Part shown: piece after piece, positions 57,859-64,000 of the stretch
Layout of the letters: every line of letters starts with the position of its first letter
Position numbering within the stretch: position 1 is the stretch's first letter
IMG/VR virus record: IMGVR_UViG_3300042889_001272
Coordinates: 62,001-126,000 of that record
DNA: 64,000 nucleotides
Origin: a virus
Direction: 5' to 3' (one strand)
Made by a program: the position numbers and the translations under genes
The notes under the pieces: generated by a model
Seen by the model: the letters and a program-made list of their open reading frames with translations, nothing else
The model's database searches: none
What the model was told of the DNA's origin: nothing

Positions 57859-58357
57859 CACAATGGGCCGTAAGGCAACAACTTATTTTATTGGCACGGA
57901 AGTAGAACGTACTGCTATGTATGGCGAACGTACATTGTTCGTAGTGGGCGTTCAGCCTGTGGATAAAATTGTTAGTCTACTCAATGAACATAAGTTACGT
58001 CATGTTTATCTTGGTACAAGTCAAAGTTTTACTCCCACAGACTACGATGACTGGAAAGCCTGGGATAAGATGATCATCGAATTGTTAGATGCAGGTTACT
58101 GGGTAACTCTTGACTTTGGAGTAGAATATGCTGATACTTTTAACGAAGAAGGTTGGAGTGAGTACAATACGTTTATTCCTATGATCAGTGTTAAACTTCC
58201 GTATATTAAATTATATAACTATAACGCTACACTAAAGATTGATGACACTACTTGGGGTCATAGCAATCCAGGTGTATGGTGTCATAGTCTGCACGACTTA
58301 ATGGACAGAAAAGTTTACACAGACTGGAAGGATTATGTCGGAGACGAAAATGTCTAA
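57848..58357 (+). CDS. Conserved phage hypothetical protein
   Basis: 169 residues from the ATG at 57848. MAIDTMGRKATTYFIGTEVERTAMYGERTLFVVGVQ, then a likely TIM/Rossmann-type core (HVYLGTSQSF, YWVTLDFGVEYADTF). I recall near-identical starts among T4-like cyanophage/pelagiphage hypotheticals. Function unknown. It lies between the dehydrogenase-like and glycosyltransferase genes with overlap on both sides. Confidence 0.7.
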   Translation: MAIDTMGRKATTYFIGTEVERTAMYGERTLFVVGVQPVDKIVSLLNEHKLRHVYLGTSQSFTPTDYDDWKAWDKMIIELLDAGYWVTLDFGVEYADTFNEEGWSEYNTFIPMISVKLPYIKLYNYNATLKIDDTTWGHSNPGVWCHSLHDLMDRKVYTDWKDYVGDENV

Positions 58358-59423
58358 AGTATTTTTAGTTGATTTAGAAGCAGTTAGCACTCGCTATACT
58401 GGACAGTGGAAAGATCACGTTCCACAATTACTTAAAGAGGCAGGACACGATGTCAACATTATATCAGGTCCTACGGACATTCCTAGTGCTACCACTCCTG
58501 GGGCATTTCTCAACTTTGGCGGAACTAATATCTACAAGGCTAGTCAAGTTGAACAATTGGGTCGTTTATTTTGTAACGGAACCATTCGCTCAGGTGATCA
58601 CTTTATCTTTACTGATGCTTGGCATCCGGGCATTATAAATCTAAAGTACATGAGTGAGTTGTTGGGTATTCCAGTAACCACACATGGACTGTGGCATGCT
58701 GGCAGTTATGATCCTCAAGACTTTCTCGGACGCTTAGTTGGAGATAAACCTTGGGTAAGGCATGCAGAGAAAAGTTTTTACCATGCGTTTGATCACAACT
58801 ACTTTGCCACAGACTTTCACATTGATATGTTCTGCTTAAATCTATTACGAACCTCATCGGGTTTTTATAAAGACTGGATCAATAGTGGAAAGATTGTTCG
58901 TACCGGTTGGCCCATGGAGTATATGGAAGATACGTTAACAATGTATAAGAACATGACCAAACGTGATCTTATTTTGTTTCCACATCGCATTGCTCCAGAA
59001 AAACAAGTTGAGATATTCCGAGACTTAGCTACACACTTACCACAATATGAATTTGTAGTGTGTCAAGATCAGCAACTTACCAAGCACCAGTACCATACAT
59101 TATTGAGTCAAGCTAAGATGGTGTTTAGTTGTAGTCTACAAGAGACATTAGGCATTGGATGTTACGAAGGTGCTGTAGTAGATGCTATCCCAATGGTACC
59201 AGATAGACTTAGTTATACAGAAATGTATTTTGATACATTTAAATATAAGAGTGAATGGACAGAGTCTTGGGATGCTTACAATGTCTATCGTCCAGACTTA
59301 TGTCGTGCTATTATTACCCACATGGATTATTACAATACTAGATTACAGCAACTTAAAGAACAAGCAAGTTATTTGACTATGAATTTCTTTAGCGCGAAAG
59401 ATTTATTAAATAATTTAAAATGA
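58350..59423 (+). CDS. Glycosyltransferase, GT-B fold
   Basis: 357 residues; ATG at 58350 preceded by CGGAGA, preferred over 58335. An N-terminal domain with FIFTDAWHPGIINLKYM and a C-terminal domain with LILFPHRIAPEKQVEIFRDL, FVVCQDQQ and VFSCSLQETLGIGCYEGAVVDAIPMVPDRLSY, typical of GT4-like E-x7-E sugar-nucleotide binding. It may modify phage DNA, virion, or host surface sugars. Its cluster setting suggests surface or nucleotide-sugar chemistry. Confidence 0.8.
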   Translation: MSKVFLVDLEAVSTRYTGQWKDHVPQLLKEAGHDVNIISGPTDIPSATTPGAFLNFGGTNIYKASQVEQLGRLFCNGTIRSGDHFIFTDAWHPGIINLKYMSELLGIPVTTHGLWHAGSYDPQDFLGRLVGDKPWVRHAEKSFYHAFDHNYFATDFHIDMFCLNLLRTSSGFYKDWINSGKIVRTGWPMEYMEDTLTMYKNMTKRDLILFPHRIAPEKQVEIFRDLATHLPQYEFVVCQDQQLTKHQYHTLLSQAKMVFSCSLQETLGIGCYEGAVVDAIPMVPDRLSYTEMYFDTFKYKSEWTESWDAYNVYRPDLCRAIITHMDYYNTRLQQLKEQASYLTMNFFSAKDLLNNLK

Positions 59424-60328
59424 TTTATACTAGCCAAGATAATTGGTATAAATGGAGTTATGGCGACACTCTTTGGGGCAGGCAAGTCGGCAACTTAAAA
59501 TGGAATACCAGTTACAAATGTACAAATGTACAGCATGTTGGTTCGTTTAAAGAAGAAATGTTGGCGGCTGCTCGCAGTACAATGGACCACTTTAGTGGAT
59601 TAAAGCCATGTGTACATTTTAGTGGAGGCTTGGATAGTGAGTTGGTGTTACGTTCATATATCAATATAGGTGCTGATCCTATTGTAAACATCTTTAGGTT
59701 TGAAGATCACATCAATGAATATGACGTAAGTTATGCTATTGTTATATGCGAAATACTTGACGTAAAGTATAATATTATTGATTTTAATATTAAAAAGTTT
59801 TTTGAAAATGATGCTGAATCTATTAGTGATATATCGCAAATAGACAGGCCACGGGGACTTCCTCAATTAAAGTTTTTAGATTATACTGAAGGATTTTCTG
59901 TTTTAGGTATTGGCGATCCGAGATGGACTCGTAGTGTAAAAGATAATACTCCTTGGATATTACTCGATCAAGAGCATGATACTGGATGGGACAAATATAT
60001 TTTATACAAAGACATTCCTGCTATTGCACAATGGTTTAAATGGACTCCTGAATTGGTACTAGCATATACTGAACTAGATTGGTTTAAGAATCTTGTGATA
60101 AACAACAAGTGGACAGGCAGAGAAGGTGTGACATCTACTAAGATCACAGGATACCGAGAAGCATATCCTGACTTATTACAACGAGATAAAAAAACTGGTA
60201 TGGAACCCGTTGACATTTTAATAAATGAGTTTGAGAAATTTCTAGAAAAGAAAAATAATGGACTGATTTATAGGCAAGTAGTACCCAGGACATTAGAAGA
60301 ACTTAGGAAAGAAATATTAAATGATTAA
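59420..60328 (+). CDS. PP-loop ATPase (asparagine synthase-like)
   Basis: 302 residues. VHFSGGLDSELVLRSYI (about 73-89) is the SGGxDS pyrophosphatase loop of N-type ATP-PPases, in the asparagine-synthase C-terminal domain style. No N-terminal glutaminase domain is present. These proteins amidate or ligate ammonium groups to sugars or amino acids in glycan pathways, or act in tRNA thiolation. The cluster points to sugar amidation. It overlaps its neighbours. Confidence 0.8.
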   Translation: MIYTSQDNWYKWSYGDTLWGRQVGNLKWNTSYKCTNVQHVGSFKEEMLAAARSTMDHFSGLKPCVHFSGGLDSELVLRSYINIGADPIVNIFRFEDHINEYDVSYAIVICEILDVKYNIIDFNIKKFFENDAESISDISQIDRPRGLPQLKFLDYTEGFSVLGIGDPRWTRSVKDNTPWILLDQEHDTGWDKYILYKDIPAIAQWFKWTPELVLAYTELDWFKNLVINNKWTGREGVTSTKITGYREAYPDLLQRDKKTGMEPVDILINEFEKFLEKKNNGLIYRQVVPRTLEELRKEILND

Positions 60329-60641
60329 AATACAAAGTTATGGACCAGTGCCGAGCTGGTATCAAGTTGATCAAAGTTATAACCTTCCTAGCATTACCGG
60401 AGTAGTTCAATGGAATGGTGCTAGCAAATGTTTTGAAGTTAGCAACGGTGTTAGTTGGCAACGAATAGATAATACTGTACAAATTAGCAATACTTATGAT
60501 ATGAGTATGATTGCTCAATGGGCAATGAAGAAGATGCAAGAGGAAGAAGAAACTAAGAAACTGCGTAGTAAATACCCAGCACTAGATGAAGCATACAATC
60601 ACTTAGATTTGATTAAAGCATTAGTTACAGAACAAAAATGA
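60321..60641 (+). CDS. Hypothetical phage protein
   Basis: 106 residues. A Trp/Asn-rich N-terminal domain (SITGVVQWNGASKCFEVSNGVSWQRI) and a C-terminal helix (QEEEETKKLRSKYPALDEAYNHLDLIKALV). The SKYP...A...I-L helix recurs in the collagen-like protein at 62981. This design is common in marine T4-like phages, probably of small fibre accessory proteins. Confidence 0.65.
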   Translation: MIKIQSYGPVPSWYQVDQSYNLPSITGVVQWNGASKCFEVSNGVSWQRIDNTVQISNTYDMSMIAQWAMKKMQEEEETKKLRSKYPALDEAYNHLDLIKALVTEQK

Positions 60642-61108
60642 TATTCAATAAAGTTAAAGACTTAAAAGCCAAGGGACTAAAGATAGGAATTACCTTTAGT
60701 ACCTTTGACTTGCTTCACGCTGGACATATTGCTATGTTAGCTGAAGCAAAGAATCACTGCGATTATTTAATCTGCGGCATTCAAACTGACCCTACTATTG
60801 ATAGACCCGACAGCAAGAATCCTCCTGTTCAGAGTATTGTCGAAAGACAAATACAGTTGTCGGCAGTTCGCTATGTTGATGAAACTGTAGTATATCAAAC
60901 TGAAAAAGATTTAGAAGATATTTTACTTACATTGCCTATCGATGTTCGTATCCTAGGCATCGAATACGAACAAAAAGACTTTACTGGTAGAGATATTTGT
61001 TATGATAGAGGCATCGAGTTAATATTCAACAAACGAGATCATAGCTTCAGTTCGAGTAATTTGCGGAAACGTGTAGCACAGGCAGAACTAATCAAGGAAA
61101 TAAAATGA
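60638..61108 (+). CDS. Cytidylyltransferase-like protein (TagD type)
   Basis: 156 residues with GITFSTFDLLHAGHIAML (HxGH at residues about 26-29), SSSNLRKRV near the end (the ISSTxxR motif) and RPDSKNPPVQSIVERQIQL. Matches glycerol-3-phosphate/phosphocholine-like cytidylyltransferases, giving CDP-activated alcohols. Complete, with expected length. Overlaps both sides (ATGA). Confidence 0.88.
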   Translation: MIFNKVKDLKAKGLKIGITFSTFDLLHAGHIAMLAEAKNHCDYLICGIQTDPTIDRPDSKNPPVQSIVERQIQLSAVRYVDETVVYQTEKDLEDILLTLPIDVRILGIEYEQKDFTGRDICYDRGIELIFNKRDHSFSSSNLRKRVAQAELIKEIK

Positions 61109-61905
61109 AAATTGGTATTATAGGACATGGATTTGTAGGCAGAGCTATTGCCAATGCACATGATCGGGACAACTTGTTGATCAATGATCCAAAACTATTT
61201 GACAGTGCCAGTATTGAAGAAATCAAAGATAACACAGACTGGATATACATTGCGGTGCCTACACCTATGTCAGACGCAGGTGAATTGGACACTAGTATAT
61301 TAGAAACAGTGCTAGACAGTTTAATTGATTATAAAGGTCTGGTTATTTCTAAATGCACTGCATTGCCTGACTATTACATTTCAGCTAAAAAGCATTATAA
61401 TTTTAGACTCGTGCATGTGCCTGAATTTTTAACTGCTGCCAATGCCAACATAGACTATATGACTCCAGAGATGATTGTCATGGGCGGCGGCATCGACGAC
61501 TGTCATTATTATAAAGACGTTGTGGTACAAGCAGATAAAACAAATACCATGGCAACTAAATTCATTGCCACTGACATTGGAACAGCAAGCGCCATGAAAT
61601 ATTATGCCAATAGTTTCCTAGCAACTAAAGTTGTATTCAACAATCAATTTGCGGCATGGTGTACTAGTCAAGGTATCGATTGGAACAACTTATCTGCTAT
61701 TAGCAAATTAGATAAAAGATTGGGTAATACACATTGGGCGGTGCCGGGCCCTGACGGCATGTTTGGTTATGGCGGATATTGTTTCCCAAAAGATGTCAGT
61801 GCGCTAACACACAGTGAACACGGCGAATCATTGTCTTTATTAAAACATCAATTCGAAGTAAACGAAAAAATTAGGTCTATTAAATCGTTGACAGAACCTA
61901 AATAA
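61105..61905 (+). CDS. UDP-sugar dehydrogenase-like protein, short form
   Basis: 266 residues versus 390-450 in UDP-glucose/GDP-mannose dehydrogenases. MKIGIIGHGFVGRAI is the NAD Rossmann start; YIAVPTPMSDAG, KCTALPDYY, EFLTAANANIDY and FGYGGYCFPKDVSAL with catalytic Cys follow. The C-terminal UDP-binding domain is missing, so the substrate may differ or the enzyme may work with a partner. It is the last gene of the sugar cluster. Confidence 0.85.
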   Translation: MKIGIIGHGFVGRAIANAHDRDNLLINDPKLFDSASIEEIKDNTDWIYIAVPTPMSDAGELDTSILETVLDSLIDYKGLVISKCTALPDYYISAKKHYNFRLVHVPEFLTAANANIDYMTPEMIVMGGGIDDCHYYKDVVVQADKTNTMATKFIATDIGTASAMKYYANSFLATKVVFNNQFAAWCTSQGIDWNNLSAISKLDKRLGNTHWAVPGPDGMFGYGGYCFPKDVSALTHSEHGESLSLLKHQFEVNEKIRSIKSLTEPK

Positions 61906-61916
61906 TACTGTATAAT
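61888..61916 (+). promoter_or_regulatory. Promoter of folE with embedded late box
   Basis: TTGACA at 61888-61893, 17-base spacer, TATAAT at 61911-61916; CCTAAATA at 61897-61904 within. AGGAG lies upstream of the ATG at 61964. Confidence 0.8.
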
Positions 61917-61963
61917 AATACAATATGGCAACTACCTCTGCCTTAACATAGGAGAAAATTATA

Positions 61964-62794
61964 ATGACAGCAACATTCAAAAAAAACGAATCCATTCATG
62001 GAACTTCCTTTGCGTTTAAAAAAGACAATATTGTCGACTCTACGGAAATCACAACCGTGAATGAAACAGGTCTGGACGCAATGGCAGGCGATGGTGGATA
62101 CCAAGAAGCGTATCTCGGTGATCATCTTCGATTTAAGATGAAACGTGAGGGCAAACGTTTTTGGGCAGGCGATAACATCAGCGATTACCTGCACGAAGGC
62201 GATATAGAAAAACTAATCGACGAAGCAACTCCAGCATTTGAACAAGTGCTAGATAGTTTGCTAATTGATCGTGAGAATGATCCTAACAGTAAAGGTACTG
62301 CAAGACGACTTGCTAAAATGTACTTTAATGAAATTATGGCAGGAAGATATGAACAAGCTCCAGACGCAACAGCATTTCCAAATGATTCGGCAGACCGTTA
62401 TGAAGGCATGCTCGTGGTTCGCAGTGAACTTCGTAGTATGTGTAGTCATCATCACCAACCCGTTACTGGGGTTGCTTATATTGGCATTATCGCGGCAGAG
62501 AAACTGATCGGTCTTAGCAAGTACACTCGTATCGCACAATGGTGTGCTAGGCGTGGTACTTTACAAGAAGAACTTTGCAATGACATTGCCCGTGAGATTA
62601 GCAAAGCTACTGATTCGGAAAACGTAGCTGTGTATATCCAGGCTGTTCATGGATGCTGTGAGAATAGGGGTATTATGGCACATAGCAGTTTGACTCAAAC
62701 TACTGTACTTAAAGGATTCTTTAAAGAAGATCCGGGTGCAAAGAAAGAATTCTTTGATAATATTAAACTACAACAGGAGTTTGCACCAAGATGA
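61964..62794 (+). CDS. folE: GTP cyclohydrolase I (FolE)
   Basis: 276 residues. SMCSHHHQPVTGVAYIG (about 158-174) holds the zinc cysteine and histidines, KLIGLSKYTRIAQWCARR follows, and HGCCENRGIMAHSS near 227 has the second Cys pair. It has an N-terminal extension of about 70 residues over E. coli FolE. It converts GTP to dihydroneopterin triphosphate, the first step to preQ0/7-deazaguanine as well as folates. Its promoter and the nearby queE point to DNA-base synthesis. Confidence 0.95.
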   Translation: MTATFKKNESIHGTSFAFKKDNIVDSTEITTVNETGLDAMAGDGGYQEAYLGDHLRFKMKREGKRFWAGDNISDYLHEGDIEKLIDEATPAFEQVLDSLLIDRENDPNSKGTARRLAKMYFNEIMAGRYEQAPDATAFPNDSADRYEGMLVVRSELRSMCSHHHQPVTGVAYIGIIAAEKLIGLSKYTRIAQWCARRGTLQEELCNDIAREISKATDSENVAVYIQAVHGCCENRGIMAHSSLTQTTVLKGFFKEDPGAKKEFFDNIKLQQEFAPR

Positions 62795-62994
62795 AAGATC
62801 CAGTAATAGAATCCAAAGCCAATGAATTAAAGTCGTTGGTTGATCAAGTTAATCAAATTATGAGTGATCTACAAGACATGAATGTAGAAGTTAGAATTGC
62901 ATATATTGATAAAAATGAACATAATCCTACTAATGAAAAATTAAGACAGGGCATCAAACTTTGGCGAGTAGAAGAGCACAATGGCTACCTCTAA
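62791..62994 (+). CDS. Small hypothetical protein
   Basis: 67 residues starting MKDPVIESKANELKSLVDQVNQIM, a coiled-coil-like helix, then EVRIAYIDKN and a tail. It overlaps folE (ATGA) and the next gene by 14 bases. No function visible; it looks like a small phage accessory protein. Confidence 0.6.
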   Translation: MKDPVIESKANELKSLVDQVNQIMSDLQDMNVEVRIAYIDKNEHNPTNEKLRQGIKLWRVEEHNGYL

Positions 62995-63346
62995 TCCAGG
63001 TTACGGTGCTATTCCACCTGGGCCACCTGGGCCACCTGGGCCACCTGGGCCGCAAGGATTAAGCGGACAGATTCTAACTGCTAATGGTATGAATGGTAGT
63101 AATTGGTCGCCGCAACATACTAATGCTGTTCAAATTGGTAGTCCTGATCCTGTTATTACATTTAAATTAGACGGTGACATCGTAACCAAAGCAGGAACTA
63201 TTACAGCAGATGATTGGATTTCTGTTATCAAAGTTATGAAACAGTTGATCATGGATATGAGCCAAGATGAGGAATTAGTATCTAAATATCCATATATACG
63301 AGATGCGGCACATATATGGATGATTAACAAACTTAAAGGAGAATAA
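62981..63346 (+). CDS. Small collagen-like protein
   Basis: 121 residues. IPPGPPGPPGPPGPQGLSG (about 11-29) is a pure collagen tract, encoded by four exact nine-base repeats. A linker VVSPQHTNAVQIG-like part and a C-terminal helix ending SKYPYIRDAAHIWMINKLKG follow. It is likely a minor virion fibre or accessory protein that trimerises through the tract. Confidence 0.7.
   Translation: MATSNPGYGAIPPGPPGPPGPPGPQGLSGQILTANGMNGSNWSPQHTNAVQIGSPDPVITFKLDGDIVTKAGTITADDWISVIKVMKQLIMDMSQDEELVSKYPYIRDAAHIWMINKLKGE
63014..63049 (+). repeat. Four tandem CCACCTGGG repeats
   Basis: Exact nine-base units coding PPG collagen triplets; prone to slippage in steps of three residues. Confidence 0.9.
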
Positions 63347-63347
63347 T

Positions 63348-63608
63348 ATGGCAACACGCAAAAAGAAATCAGACAGTATTACTTTAGAAATGCCCGGCAC
63401 TATTGGGGGTGCAAAAATAGTATTTGCAGAACCCACAGTGGTCAAAGGTAGTCATTTAACTGTTACTACTCACTCAGATGGCAAAACTACACTGGCGTGG
63501 GATGACGAAGCATTGCTTAATGATGTACGTGCGGCATTACTAAAAGCAGAGAGTACCATTCCTGCAACCACAGAAACTACACCAAAGCGATCTAAAAAAT
63601 CAAAATAA
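63348..63608 (+). CDS. Small hypothetical basic protein
   Basis: 86 residues: MATRKKKSDSITLEMPGTIGGAKIVFAEPTVVKGSHLTV... with a basic start and end (TPKRSKKSK) and a compact beta core (LTVTTHSDGKTTLAWDDEALL). Perhaps a small DNA- or virion-associated protein. No family recognised. Confidence 0.6.
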   Translation: MATRKKKSDSITLEMPGTIGGAKIVFAEPTVVKGSHLTVTTHSDGKTTLAWDDEALLNDVRAALLKAESTIPATTETTPKRSKKSK

Positions 63609-63609
63609 A

Positions 63610-63879
63610 ATGCCAGCGGTAAAACATCAGCAGATGAAAACACAACAACTGATTTCTCTTAATTTTTGGGAATCTAAACAATTAGAATATTGGCTGGCTG
63701 ACAATTTTCCAGATTGTCGAGTTCGTTGCCTTTATGATACTTGGTCCGGACATCCAGAAGTAGTCGAATGGTATGCCATAGAAGGTGATATAACAGTTGA
63801 CATGGAGTGCCTTCTGAAGTTAAAATACGGTAACAAATTAAAAAGCTCAAACGCAGGAATAAGACATGGACAAAATTAA
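63610..63879 (+). CDS. Hypothetical protein upstream of queE
   Basis: 89 residues. [48 protein letters not shown] is a small alpha/beta domain; similar short proteins sit next to queE/queC in marine phages as far as I recall. It overlaps the queE start by 14 bases. Confidence 0.55.
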   Translation: MPAVKHQQMKTQQLISLNFWESKQLEYWLADNFPDCRVRCLYDTWSGHPEVVEWYAIEGDITVDMECLLKLKYGNKLKSSNAGIRHGQN

Positions 63880-64000
63880 AGTAAGCGAAATATTTTACAG
63901 CGCACAAGGCGAAGGTCGCTTTATTGGCGTACCCAGTGTGTTCTTTAGAACATTCGGCTGTAACTTTAAATGTGGCGGCTTTGGCTTGCCCGTAGGTCAA
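63866..64000 (+). CDS. queE: 7-carboxy-7-deazaguanine synthase QueE (3' end outside window)
   Basis: The visible 45 codons read [18 protein letters not shown], then [27 protein letters not shown]. The IFYSxQGEG start and FRTxGCNFxC radical-SAM cysteine region are typical of QueE, in the phage form where GFGLP/GMP follows the second cysteine. It makes the 7-deazaguanine ring carboxylate from the FolE/QueD product. The gene continues past base 64000. Confidence 0.85.
   Translation, partial: MDKIKVSEIFYSAQGEGRFIGVPSVFFRTFGCNFKCGGFGLPVGQ

Noticed and set aside
63014-63049. Tandem repeats considered as a CRISPR array or iteron
   Set aside because: Nine-base units without spacers, inside a coding frame for PPG collagen triplets.

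Overview
The window reads as an internal, almost gap-free segment of a large T4-like (myovirus-type) marine bacteriophage genome. Evidence for a phage: a T4-type replisome (family B DNA polymerase gp43, sliding clamp gp45, clamp-loader ATPase gp44), a gp31/GroES-like cochaperonin, a DsbA-like protein, PhoH, collagen-like tail-fibre proteins, a 3TM holin, an Rz/Rz1-type spanin pair and T4-type late promoters (nTAAATA). Nearly every gene is on the + strand with ATGA-type overlaps; phoH is the only clear minus-strand gene. Base composition is AT-rich. The host is not identified; the gene content suggests a marine Gram-negative bacterium (spanins, lipoprotein, ClpA, Suf).

Layout. 1-5.2 kb: a compact Fe-S cluster assembly operon (SufB, CGFS glutaredoxin, SufC, a minimal SufD, SufS, SufE, SufT-like, A-type carrier). 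5.2-8.4 kb: small genes including a DnaE-like fragment, GroES-like cochaperonin, gp44 and phoH. 8.5-20.9 kb: fibre/structural proteins interleaved with translation factor IF-1, a spanin pair, a complete ClpA and a holin. 21.2-25.4 kb: host-metabolism-like genes (MaoC-like hydratase, ANL ligase-like, phasin-like), UV endonuclease and a nucleotidyltransferase. 25.5-46.8 kb: a remarkable block of proteins that share a short N-terminal sequence resembling T4 capsid-targeting peptides, attached to many enzyme-like domains (kinase-like, GNAT, HNH, nucleotidyltransferases, amidoligase, PD-(D/E)XK-like, papain/transglutaminase-like); I infer head-packaged, co-injected proteins. This block is interrupted by a nuclease, a ferredoxin-NADP reductase, a nucleosidase, a fibre protein and a roughly 450-base non-coding stretch full of hairpins and an H-type pseudoknot. 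46.8-53.4 kb: Dps, a lysozyme C-terminal remnant, DsbA-like, gp43, gp45, QueD-like. 53.4-64 kb: DpdA-like transglycosylase, a sugar-nucleotide/surface-glycan-like gene set, SulP transporter, FolE and the start of QueE.

How it fits together. Two regulatory layers are visible: sigma70-like promoters (TTGACA-17-TATAAT) in front of gp44, clpA, uvsE, fpr, dsbA, gp45, folE and the phasin gene, and T4-type late promoters in front of structural and packaged-protein genes. Several promoters of both types put the predicted +1 exactly at the start codon, i.e. leaderless mRNAs. FolE, QueD-like, QueE and DpdA together suggest 7-deazaguanine modification of the phage DNA. Suf, Dps, glutaredoxin and ferredoxin reductase form an iron/redox theme.
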